Shown here piece after piece: positions 1 to 12,200 of a DNA stretch of 64,000 nt; within the stretch, counting starts at the first letter, position 1, and every line of letters begins with the position of its first letter. Origin of the DNA: Anseranas semipalmata. Lineage: Eukaryota; Chordata; Aves; Anseriformes; Anseranatidae. The notes below the pieces were generated by a model. The model was not told the DNA's origin. It searched no databases and saw only the letters and a list, made by a program, of their open reading frames with translations. The position numbers and the translations under genes were made by a program. The stretch spans positions 2,261 to 66,260 of the forward strand of contig VXAA01004384.1 of assembly GCA_013399115.1 (NCBI GenBank). Direction: 5' to 3'.

Positions 1-23
1 GCCGGGGCCGGGGCCGGGGCCGG
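1..23 (+). repeat. GGGGCC hexanucleotide run at the window edge, intron 1
   Basis: Three perfect GGGGCC units occupy 4-21, preceded by GCC and followed by GG. The run begins at the window edge, so its true length is unknown. It lies 38 nt upstream of the exon 2 acceptor on the coding strand. It is part of a CpG-rich stretch reaching to about 200, consistent with the 5' CpG island of a housekeeping-type gene. Confidence 0.85.
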
Positions 24-230
24 TCGGAGCTCCCTGCCTGAGGCCGCTGTCTCCCCCGCAGAGGCGGTGCTGGGCGAGGAGCTGGGCGAGCTGCTGGGCG
101 CGGCGGAGCCGCGGCGGGCCCCGAGGGACGAGCCCGACGTGAGTACGGGGCGCGGGGCTGCGCGGGGCAGCGCGACACCCGCCGGCCGGGCCTGTGCTCA
201 TGCCGGTGTTCGCGGAAATGCTGCTTTGGG
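24..230. other. CpG-rich 5' gene region around exon 2
   Basis: Very high G+C with many CG dinucleotides through exon 2 and the first part of intron 2. Composition drops to the A/T-rich level of the rest of the window after about 230. This suggests the downstream half of a promoter-associated CpG island; the transcription start itself is upstream of the window. Confidence 0.6.
62..138 (+). CDS. ATF6: ATF6 exon 2, N-terminal acidic segment
   Basis: Acceptor is a C-rich tract ending CAG at 59-61; donor is GTGAGT at 139. The first two bases complete a codon begun in exon 1, then come 25 codons ([16 protein letters not shown]... to EPD). It aligns with human ALFAELGY and the following acidic residues. 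It is the most diverged exon of the gene, being alanine, leucine, glutamate and arginine rich and strongly GC-biased. It belongs to the cytosolic transactivation region. The exon call rests on position, splice signals and exact phase match to exon 3 rather than on strong similarity. Confidence 0.8.
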
Positions 231-3200
231 AGGGAACTGAGACCTGCAAACGCATCGGCAGGAAAAAATGGTCGTTGTTCTAAAGTTGTGCAGTAGCTAA
301 TAGGTAGGCGGTGGGTTTAGTCTCTGTTTTTTTTCTGTTAGAGAACGAAAGCGGTGTCTCTGGTTTTAGAAGGTGATGATGTCAGTTTATTCAAGTGTAG
401 GGAGGCCTGATACATACTGACCGTCAGGGAGATGATCTTGGGCAAATCGGTCCTTGTGTGTCTTCCTCTTGGCAAACTGCTGCTGCCGACTGCTTTCCTT
501 TATGAAGTGCTTTGAGATCTAATGACAGAAAGGCATTAATTAAATCTTTCAGTGAAGGTGAAGGGAGAAGATGGCAACAAGTTGCCAAACCTGTACTGTA
601 CAGGAGGTGGTTCAGTGGCTGGACTCTGCTTTACAAATTATTGATAACAGTACAACAATCAGTGGTGCTCTTGAACTGAAATGCTCTTCTACTACAGCTC
701 CAAGCTTTAAAAGAAGCTTTGTTTTGTGTATTCCAGTTGAGAATGCTGTCCTAAAGGCTTTTATCTGTGTGTGCCTTAAGGCGTCTAAGTGATAGTCCCT
801 TTCCTTTGCTTTCCTTTGCTTTCCTTTGCTTGTTCAGAATTGTAAGAACATGAATATAACAGCTGATGGTCTCAATGTATGTTGTCTTTTTGTCTTGTTT
901 CTTTTGCTGAATTGTCATTTCAGGAGAATGATCTGTATAACTTTCATTTTGATCTGGATTTGATGTCTTGGGACTCGGACCTTTGGAATATTACAAGCCA
1001 CGCTTATTCAGGTAACTTACTGGCTGTATTTTGCAGGTGTGACAATTCCCCCCTGCCCCACAAGGGTGAGCTGTTATTACTTTATGGTACTGATCATTTG
1101 TGTGAAGCAGTTCGATGGCCTGCTGTACCTAGCCCTCTGGTGAGAAGTCAGGTGGTTTCTGTAGGATGGATACAGCTGGTGAGGGCTGCCCTACAAGCCA
1201 AGCTGTTTAGTGTCTTTAATCTTACTGTGTTTTCTGCTGTGCCTTGCTTCATGAATTAAATAGCTGGTGTAGATTGATGTGTTCTTTACTGATCTCCCCT
1301 TGTTAAAGACTCGTACAGTAAAACTTTTGTCTGTCTCCTGCAGATGCAAATGTGAAGACAGAGCCCTTATCTCCAGCCACTTCAAGTTGTTCGGTCCCTT
1401 CTCCATCATCTGTGGACTCTCCAGTGCAGAATGTGCCTGTATGCAGAAACCTCCATGTAACACAGATAGCAGGAGTCATTCAGACCCAGCTGTGACAAAC
1501 AAAAAGCCTATTGATTTACCTCTCTGACCAACTTCGTAGCATAAGAGGAAACAGCTTATTTTTCCAACCCTTGCAAAAACAACTTTCCTTTAGTAATGTT
1601 TTCTTTACTCTCCTACTGTGATCCATTCCAAAAAGAGAATGTTCAGTTCTGTTACCTCAATTGTGTGTATTGGTCTGCTTGCCAAACAAAATGCCTTCTA
1701 AAGGCTTCTGATCCAGCAGTTGCTGGTCTCTGACCCTCTTCATTCTGCTGATAAGGAGAAGGTACTACTTTGGTTTTCAGTGGTACTTAGGTTTTGTTCT
1801 GTTTTATTCTGGTCAATCCTTTCTCCTATTTCCTGCAGCAGCAACGTATGTGATGGAAGGCAGTTGTACTCTGAATTTCTCGTAGTCACTTTTATCTGTT
1901 TCTGAAGCATTAGACTCATCTACTTTCCATCTACAGGATGATGTGGACTTCAGCTGTAGCTCCCAGATGTCTCCCATTTCCCTCTACATCAAGAGTTCCA
2001 GAAGCCCCGCGTCCCCTGAAGGAGATGCAGGGAAGAAACCTGCTGTCAGTGTCACTTCTCGGTCTGGTACGAGAGATTGAGTTACTTTGATGCCACAACT
2101 ATGGACATGTCAATTTTAACAAATATTGTAGACAGATAATGAAACATACCAAAAGCCATGTTACTTCCAGCCATTACTGCTGGAATTTTTTATTTTAGAT
2201 CTTCTGGTCCTACTCTGACTCTTCTTCCTTTCCTAGCAAATAATTCTGTGAAGACTCTGAAGAAATGTGGCCAGTCAGCATCTAGACCTTCAATACAACC
2301 GAAACCCCTTTTGCCTGCTGTACCTGAGGCTCAGGCTAACATTGGCATCCCAGCTAAAACTATCATCATTCAGACTCTTCCAACACTTGTGCCACTGCCA
2401 AAGCATCAGCCAGTTGTTAACATCCAGCCAGCACCTCCTAAAGGTAGGTGAATTGTCATGACTGAGCCAGGTCCTGGGGGTAAACACCATGTCTGTTTGG
2501 GATAGTCCCTAGACTGAAGTTAGGTTTGGCAGGTGAAACAGAAGGAGTAGGAAAAAAGAAGCAGGAGGGGTAGGAATAAAAGAGGGATGCTGCATGCTTT
2601 GCTGAAAAAAGCTTTATGCTGAGAAAATGGCCGTAGTTCTTTCTCACATAGCTGTGTGAAAAACAGCAGTTACCTGAGCATTGTGTGGAACGGAAGACAT
2701 TATGGCAAAAGAGACTATCCTGAGCATTGGGAATTGTGGAGATAAATTGCTGCTCTGGACAGATCTCTGGGGATCCTTTGCTCTGCTCTACTTGTGATTG
2801 GCAAGTGGCGCTTAGGGTGAACCCAGATCTACTCTGTAACCAAAGGAAGATCCAGCAGAGTCAGTTAGGATGGCTGAGTGAAACTTGAAAGCTTGGGAAG
2901 GAGTGATAGAAGTGTTTTTTACCCACAGGAAACTCTGACACAGGATGGAGAGAACATGAGTTGATGGCTTTTTATCTAATTAAGTAACATTAAATAGGAA
3001 GTTATGAAATCTGCTAAAAGTTAGGAGAGCAGTGTCAGGGATTAGAATAGTTGCTTACAGCTATAAACTGATGTTAACAAGAGGCAAATGATTTCCTGTC
3101 CATCGATATGTCTTCACTCCTCCTGTGCTCTGTAACGATTTGTTGAAACCTGAGTCTTCATTTCAGAATCCCAAGCATTATTTTATGTTTCTGCAAAGAG

Positions 3201-6200
3201 AGCAGGGACATTACTTGCATTATGGAAATTGTCATCTGCAGTTGCTTGTTTTCACCAGCTGATGGCTGCAGATTTTTGCAGTTGAGGAGTGGAAGGGAAA
3301 GGAGATAAATACTTCAGTGAATGTACCTAGAAATCATTACGATAGTGAAAATTTTGTCTTCCTTGCTAATTGCTCATCCATCAGGAGCTAAGCCAAAGCT
3401 GCAGAGGCTGACTTTTGTTGTAACATGCCTAGGATTGTTAGACTGCTTAAAACACAGGTCAGCACAGTCAGCGTGACCTAACTCTTACTCTGTCTGATGA
3501 TCCAGCTGATAAAATACCATCTGGAATAAGGAATGTTGGGGATATGAATTTTTTTGGATATAAATACAGTACTGTGAAGATCAGCTTCTTGTTTTCCCTG
3601 AATAAAAGTCAGGAGAATAGCTTCTGTGAGGCACTATAGAGGAAATAGTGTTGGAAAAGTATTTATATGCAAGGTATTTACTTTGACCGATGGCATATTT
3701 AAAAATTTTATAGTGCTGCTTCCATCACAAAAAATAAAGGATTGTTTTGATTAATCAAAATCCCCTGCACATGGTACATTAGAGCTGTTGGATTGAAATG
3801 TGCCATTATCTTCAAGGAGGGTGAGGAATGATGTTTTTATAGGCCCTTTCATGAAAGCCTAGAAGAAGAAAGCATGATGTTAGAGCATCACATGCTTTAT
3901 GCATAAAAAAATAATAATTTTAAAGCTTCTTTTACAAAAGCCTCAAATTTACCATCTGAGGTTCTTAAGTAGGATAATACTAACTTACTATGCCTTTAAT
4001 ATAATCTCTGCAATAAGGAGACCAAATCCTACACCTCACACATAAAAGATCTTGGAGTGCTGGGTAAATGACTTCATTTTTCATCTTCCAGAAAGTTGGA
4101 TAAGTGTTGTAATACATAGTCATGCATATTGATCGGAATGCTCAGCTGGAATGTGCTGCTTCTAAAAGGCAGCCAGGTCATCTTGTTACAAAGGATTAAA
4201 GAGATGTTCGTGTGCTTTCATGCAATAAAACATTACTCAAGCACCTGCGTGAGTTAAATGTAGTTCTTGGACTGAAATTTCTTGGATGTGACTGTTCTTA
4301 ATTCCATTTCAAAGCTCTTTGGAAATTACCTCATTTCTTTTTGCTTGCTTTTCTTTAAGCTCTGTTCAGCCTGTGCATAACATTTCTTATATAAGGCAGT
4401 ACTTTTTTTCCAAAAACTTGGTCTTGTCTTAGTGTGAATTGAGGCTTTAACTTGTGTTTTGAAGTGTAACTGGGGTTGTTCTTTCTTGTTCATCTTTTTT
4501 CTATGCCATTTCTGAATTGCATAGTATGAGTCACTTCTGTGTAGTAACATTTCCACTGAACACAGCAGTAAAGTAGGGATGGACAAAAGGGAGAAGAAGG
4601 ATTAAGGCAAGCTGCCTGGTTTTTTTGGAAAGGTTGCTCTGTGTGTGTCAAGTGTTAGCAATGTTGAAACAAGAGTAATGTTTCTAAAAAGTATTTTCTT
4701 TTTTTGTTAACCTTGAAGAGCCAGCAGGTTTTGAGAGAGAGATTGTTTTAATGGATTCCTTTAATATGTATGTTTTTGGTTTGCAGGATGGATTAAGAGC
4801 CATGCACACTTCTTTTGAGACTTTTTTTTCCCCTGTAGAATATACTAATGCTGAAGAATTGGACTTAAGTAGTGTAGGGCAAGGGAGCGAAGCTTCCTAC
4901 CACCTATATCAGTATTGCCCTACAAACTGATCACATACAAATCCATTTCACATTGTCCTCTGAGCACTCCGTTGGTCTTGTGTTCTAGGTCAATCAGTGG
5001 TGCTCCCCCAGCCCGCTGTGGTACAGCTCCAGGCTTCTGGGATGCTTCCTGCCTCTCAGCCAGTCATTGCCGTCACTGGAGGGACCACGCAGCTTCACAA
5101 TCATACGGTGAACGCATTGCCCCCAGCTGCTGGAAATGGCTCAACAAGTGGCAAAATCGCAGTGACTAAACCCTTGCTCCAGAGCACCACACTGGCAGTG
5201 GGGCTAGATGTAAGTTCTGGCTGTGTGATGATAGCTAATAACTGAACTCTAATAGGATGTGATATGGAATACTTTGTGTTTGAAGCCTTTAACCCCCATA
5301 CTCAGCAGGTACAAATCAGTGTTGCTCTACTAAAGGTAGGTTAGCTGTGCTGACTTTTAGCTGTGTGTTAATTTGGCATTAATGCAGAACAGAGGGGAGG
5401 TGTCAAATTGGCTGGATGACTTCCCAGTGTGTTAATTATTTGTTTGTAGTTCTGACTCATTTTCTACTCCTTCCTCAGCAGTATCAGACTTTGCAAAAGT
5501 ATTTCCAACCCAAATGGCCAATTTCTGCTATGAAGTGCTGTTCTTATGTGCAGACACAAGCGCTGCTCCCAGTTCCACAATGCAAAGAGGACTCGGGTTC
5601 TTAAGATGTTTTCTGTTCTTCCTGTCTGTTAATAGTAAAGCTGTTCTCTTCAAACTTTGAAACTTCACCTAGTGTTTGGAAAACCATAAGGCTGTTGATC
5701 CAAACCTGCTGGAAGAACAGAGTTCCATGTTTTCGTGTGAAGCAGAACTTCTAGAGTTTTTTCTTGAACAACTCAACTTTTAAGTATTCTTACTGGAAAG
5801 CATGCCTGTCTAGGTGTATTGATACTGTGCATTAACAGACTCATTGGCCGTGTTGGACCAAAGCAGTGCTGGACCAAAACAAAATTAGATTTGCATAACT
5901 ATGCAAGAGAAAAGCATTAGTGTTTTCAAATTGCCCTGCAGGCTTAACTAAAACTTGCAAGATTGTTTTTCAGGCACTATTACCAAATCTTTTTTAGCAC
6001 TGACATCTTCTCCCCTTTCACTGAGAGAAGATGGTAAGTCTCCACTGTGTCTTGTTTTGTCATCTTTGTAATAGTGTTTCAAATACCTCTTTATACCTGC
6101 TCTTCAGAATCCTAGTCCACACGTCAATGAGCGTCTCTAATGGACCCTGATTCAGCAAAGAACTTAGCATAAACTTGACCAAAGCCATTGTTACAGCTTT

Positions 6201-9200
6201 ACTAACAAAGTGGTGGTCTGGGTTGTAGCATCTTCTCATCATGCAGTTTGCTTGATGTTCCTCTTGCACACCTGCCTCATTTTCTTCCATATAACTATGT
6301 ACCACTTTGCTCTGCCTGACATGCCACCTCGACCACCAGAAATTGCAGTACAGGACACTGTTTCTCAAAGGCATGTGCCTTCTAGCTTCTTTGGAAGGGT
6401 GTTTTTGTACAGTTTGCTAGCACCCAAGAATTGCCAGTTATGCTTGATGTTAAATTTTCTTCACTATTCATGTTTGTGACTGGGCTGCATTTTTAAATAA
6501 AAAAAAAAAAATTTGCTGCAAATAATTCAGAAGCCACACTGCAATGGAAACCTAATCTTGAATTTGCAAAAAGCAAAAGAAGGTCTGTCAGTAGACAGAC
6601 CAATTAGGAGGACTACATTTGTAAATGATAATAGCCAGCCATACAAAGCCAAGCTGAAGAAATCTGTTAGCAGTCATTAGATTTGTGACTCCCTGTAATC
6701 AAAACTAGCATGGCACTTTGCCATTGTCTGAATTTGAGGTTTAATCGACAAAAGCTGCTTATTGCCATCACACTTTTTATACACATCTGTGACAGTCAAT
6801 AGTCAAATATGTAGCTGGGGTAATGAATAGCTATGTTTTAAATGATAGTTGTGTGGATATTTCCTCCTAAAGGTGTTCTAAGGAGGCAGTTGTAAGACTT
6901 GGTATCAGCCTAAATACTGGACATCTTACCTGTGTTTATTGAAGCATGAAAAAACAGGTGCAGCTGCCCTTTGGTACATATTGTGAAATAGCACTTTGAA
7001 AAAGAACAAATGTTTCAGGATACAGGCAGCATCAATGGAGTTAAAACATCTTGCGACTGCCGTAGACACCATATGTGGTGTTCAGAACTGCACAGATGTA
7101 GCTGTCATTTGAGCTCTGTAACACATGTTTTTGTTTGCTAATCTAAGCAGATGTTGCAGGGTAAAAAGAAACACTACAGAACTTTCTTTCGAGCTTAAGA
7201 GGGATAAAGTGTTAGCTTAACACTCAGCCCTTCAAATGGATTAGGCTAAGATCGGGTGATAGTAAACTAAAACCTGGTGAGGGCCCTGCGTTGTGCTTGT
7301 CCTGATGGGCACACATTTAGGCAGCTTGCCAAGAGCAGAGAAGTGCAAGGCTTTCAGTGCAGTCATTCTTCACTAGGAAACTGGTGAAGAGCTTTTACCT
7401 ATGAAATCGCATGTGCTGCCTCTGCAAGCCACTCTTCCAGTTGCAGGAAAGAGGCTCTTAACTAAAAAAGCAGATTGTTTTCCTGTTGCAGTTAAATGAT
7501 ACGAGGATATAAACTGTAGGTGTATGAAGGAATCCGGTTTAGTTGTGTGCTTGTAGGGCCCTCTTGTGTTTCCACTCTAGTGAGAAAGGATGTTATTCTG
7601 TCTCACAGTTTTGTTGCTAAAAAAAAAAAAATTTAGATTATGCAAAATTATTGAATGTAAGTATGGATTTCTGTTAAAGAATCCTATTTTCTGTGGGCAA
7701 TTTTCAGATGAAGTAAGCTCTTAAGTTGTGTTCCGTTGAGTTAGAGGCAAAAAAAATCCTATTTTTCATAAGAACAGAGAAATACTTTTACAGGTTTTGT
7801 ATTTTTGCATTTAAGATGCATCTTCAAAGACAGCAGCTTTCATAAGCTCAGGTAAGAATCCAGCTGAAGTAAGGTTGAAGTGGTTTGGACTTTCAGCTCT
7901 GTGTTAACTTTTCCCAGTGTGTGTACACAAAACTCTGTGGAGGGCTATTAATTTTAGTCATTAAATTAACTTTTACCCAGTGACCTGTGTGAGATGTTCT
8001 TGCCATCTTGTGGCAAGAATATATAATCTTGTGCCATTCAGCTGGTATTTGAATGGAGGTTAGATTTTGCTCAGAACTGAGTTTCCTTTGGAAGACTATT
8101 TTGAAGTAGCAGTGTTTATTTGTAAAATGTGTGACCCTTAGTAAAGACTCTGAAGATGCAGGACAATCTGATTCTAGTTAGTACTGTTTTAAAACAAGAT
8201 TTTGCAATGAGCCTTTCCCTTCTCCATATTTACAACATCATCCTTTTTTTGGTGGTGTGATGGTGTAATTTTTGAAGCTGGGAAGCAAGAATTGCATCAC
8301 TGTTTTTTGCATCACAAAAAAAGTTAGCAGAGGTGTTTGCTACCTCTCATCTGTGTTCAGTGCTTGTGCAAAACAATGTTGTTCAAGCTGTCTATCATTG
8401 TAAACTGGTTCCCTCTTTTTCTTCTGATTATCAAAATGCTCAGCAAGCAGCATGTTTATCTTGATAGCAAGCCAGCTATGCAATGACTAGTGCTGTACTG
8501 CTTCCAAGTTTAAGCATTGTTGCTATTTCACTCACACAACTCTTTCCACTCTGTGCATCAGAATAAGGTAGGATCAGGCGTGCAGTTATTCCCCATGAAA
8601 AGCCAGGCAAATGCTAGAGTGTTGACCAAGGACCTTAAACTATTTTAGGGGTTGCCAGCTAAAACTAAATAACTCAAGGACGTGAATAGTTCGTTTTCAT
8701 TTAAGGAAGCTTGAAAAATGAGTCAAAGTGAAATTGATATGGCATGGACTGAAATGCAGTTATTGCACAGGGCACCTTGAGTTGGACAGGTACAGCTGCT
8801 CATGATGGCATTTGGAGAACACTGAGTAAAGGAGGGCAGTGTAGATAAACACCACCTGAAATGTAGCTGGTAGGTTCTGAAACAGCCATAGAGATACCTT
8901 GTGATGTACCTTTAGTATACAAACACTGCACCAGTACTTTAACTCCATGGTTTCTTCTGAGAGTGTGTAGATTTGCCAGAAGTTCCAGGTATTTAGAGTG
9001 AAAATCTGTCTAGTAGTGAATAATCCTGAACAAGTCTGCAAACAAGAAAGGATGTAAGCAAATTGTTCTTCTGTGTTTGACTTCAAGATGCAAAACCTCT
9101 TTTTAAATAGAGAGAAATGTAACGGTACTAGTTTTGAGTATCGCACAATTCAGAGAAGCCAAAGCTTTTACACGAACTCATGCCTTGTTTTTTCAGCTCT

Positions 9201-12200
9201 GGATAGTTGAAGCGGTCCTGGAACCAAATCGGTGTGTTCTGTACATTCCAGTCCTCGGTTAGCCTGGAACTTTTTTTTTCCCCCCCCAAAGCTTTTATAT
9301 GTATGCAGAAGTTTACTTATGTTAAGTATTGTAGTACTTAAAAAATTCAGCACAAAGCTTAGGGCTGATGAGAATATATTAAAATCCCTTCCTTTTCCAC
9401 TCTCTGCTAAAGAGAAAAACTGGAATAAGTACAAACAGCTTCACTTTCACAGGCTTTTGGTGGCAGCAGACTAGACATGTAATAAATGATCTTTACAGAA
9501 AGCAGTTAGATCAACATGGAGACGGCCCAAAATGTTAATGCACTGTAACGTGTTTTCTTAGTCTTTGTCACCAGACTGCAGTATCATGAAGAAGGATGAC
9601 TTCTTCAGATAGCCTGTAGCCAATTTTCCTTGCAGACGCCAAAACTCTAGAGCAACATATTGTCCATATGCGAGTATATACAGGGAGGGAGCTGGAAAGT
9701 TACGATTAAGGTTCTTTAAGCAGCCAAACTTTAACTGGAGCACAGTAACTGATTTTTTTAATGCTACTGTTCTGTGACTTATTTGTTTAATTTTTTCTAC
9801 ACTAATACGTCTAAAATAGGTCTCATCTTTTTCCGTTAGCTTTCATGCTCTAATAGATAAATGTTACTCCAGAGTACGTGTTGGTAGCTCCTGGATGATA
9901 CTCAGGTCTGTGTGAGATGCAGTGTTCAGTTGTCGTTCAGCAGAAACATAATTAAATCACATCCTGTTGTGGCTTAATGATGTGATGGAATTCTTCTGTT
10001 TTTAATCAAACAAAAAGCACAGTTGCTGTTGCTAATCTGTGTGAAAAGGAAATCAACAGAGTAGTCTTTGAGCTTAGAGTTTCAAGTCGTTTCGTGTAGC
10101 TCTGCAGTATCTATCGATCATCATTGTCCTTGTCAGCAGCAAGATGCTTTCAGTCTGGGTCGTCCCACTCAGCGCAAACCACAAAATGAGTAAGTGGTAA
10201 ATGATGATAGACTGTTCCTGCTTGGGAAAGAAATCAGAGTCATCAAGACCATTGGGGGATGGGGAGGGGTTGCTTTGAACTGTCCCGTCTGGTCTTGCAG
10301 ACTGAATGCCTGCTAGTGGTTGGAGTGCATTGTGTGCCCTCCTGGAGCGTATTTGCTGGTTTAGCTTCATCCGCGAGTCTGGTCTGTACGCTGTCAGAGA
10401 CTGTTCTGCGAATCCAAGCATATTAAGTGGGACAATCGGGAACTTTGCCTCAAAACCGCACTCATGATCTGAATTAAAATGTTAATATAGATGCACCCAG
10501 AAAATGCATTTAAACTGCAGCGTAGATGCTTGATACACATAAAATGTGCACTCTGAGATCAGCAACTGTATTAAAAACTACACAGCAGAGCTGGAAAAGG
10601 TACAGAAACAGGTGTAATCAGTGAGGAAGTGGCTTCTGTTGAGGAGAGACTAAAAAACTGTAGGACTTAAGAAAACAGACAACTGATTGTAGCCTATAAA
10701 ATGGTGTATGATAAAGTGAAGGTGAAAGACATTCTTGCTGCCTTGCAGACCTGTAGATGTGTACTTGCTTTCTTTGTGATTTGATTGATGAAATCAAATT
10801 GCTGCTTGAGTATATCTTTTGTGTCCCCTGCATGTAGGAGAAGGTTGAGAATGCAGCTGGAAACAGAGACAGTGCAGGATCTGTTTTTTTTTTTTTAATT
10901 ATCCATGAGCTGTAACTCTTGGAGGTGTACCATGACAGCTAGTTGCCTCTGTGCTGAACACGTTGGCTCATTTGAAGCAGAGGAGGGGAGGTAATCTTTG
11001 TAGACTTTTGACAAAGTAGAGGAGCAGAAATTATGCATGGAATAGAGGCACTTTTAACTTGCAGGTTATTAACAGCCCTCGGTATTGCCTGTCTAGGTCA
11101 ATGTCTTGAGAAGACAGCAGCGCATGATCAAAAACCGGGAGTCAGCCTTTCAGTCACGGAAGAAAAAAAAAGAATACATGTTGGGACTAGAGGCCAGGCT
11201 GGAGGCAGCCTTACTGGAGAATGAGAAACTCAAGAAAGAAAACAGCACACTGAAGAGGCAGCTGGATGAAGTGGTATTAGAGGTAAGAGGCTGTGATGAA
11301 GATCTGACTGTATGTAAAGACAGTTGCTCAGGTGGAAGGCACTTGAGTGGAACCGTGCAAGTGTTGACCGGAAGGCCTTTGGGAGTTTCAAGCCCAGCCT
11401 CCCACTCAGAGCAGGACTTTCACAAACTCTAGGTCAGGTTGGCTGTCACATCATCTAGTCAACTTTTAATTCCTTATTTCATGGTGCTTCTGAAGATTTT
11501 GCTGAGAAGATAGAGCAGATGAAAGTGGACTATAATGTATAAAAGAAATAATTTTATTTTAAAGTAGTTCCAGAGTGTACTCGTACATAATTAGACAAAT
11601 ATAAATCTAAAAAGTAAACATAAGCTGGTTCATTTAGCTTCTGTCATACCTTTGCATGTCTGAGCCATTTTTTATTGCATGTCTTCTCTGTTTTTTCCTG
11701 TCTAGAACCAGAAACTCAAAGTATCATCTCCTAAGAGAAGAACCCTGTGTGTGATGGTGATACTGGCTTTCATAATGTTGAATTATGGTCCACTGAGGTA
11801 AGATGCCTAGGAATCACTCTTTGCCTTATCCCATACATTTGCTCCTGATTGTAATCAGTAGTGAGTTTGCTGTCTGGTGATTTTTGTTTGAATTTTTAGT
11901 ATAGGCAGTGTTGTTTTTTTAAAGCCTTGAGCTTGAAACCTGTCTTCTGTCTTTATGCTTCTCCTGCACAGGGGCAGACTAATCTGTATAATGATTCCTC
12001 TTTTGGAATCCTTCTGGCAACAAGAGCTGCATCTTGTACTTCTCATTTCTCTTGGGTTTGTCATTTTGTTAACCAATGCAGCATACAGCAGTTTGCTCCG
12101 TTTATACCTGAAGGGATTAAAGACCTGTGTTTAGAATCCATTTAGAAAAAATGTCAGAGACTTTGAGAACTCATCTGCTTATTTATGCCTGTGCTAATCT

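Noticed and set aside
368..425. Box C (GTGATGA) and CTGA pair resembling a C/D snoRNA in intron 2
   Set aside because: Spacing is too short, no terminal stem is visible, and there are no C'/D' boxes. Similar ATGATGA motifs at 10201, 18434 and 38714 also lack stems.
1421..1438. Alternative exon 4 donors at GT 1424 or 1433
   Set aside because: Both would remove NVP residues that align with human HVP just before the exon 5 junction; the GTATGC donor at 1439 keeps phase and alignment.
6060..6511. Possible processed pseudogene ending in AAATAAA plus a poly(A) run
   Set aside because: The A run follows the signal with no 10-30 nt spacing, no known gene body is recognisable upstream, and no flanking target-site duplication was seen.
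8760..9146. 128-codon minus-strand open frame in intron 7
   Set aside because: No family resemblance and an A/T-rich intronic setting; treated as chance.
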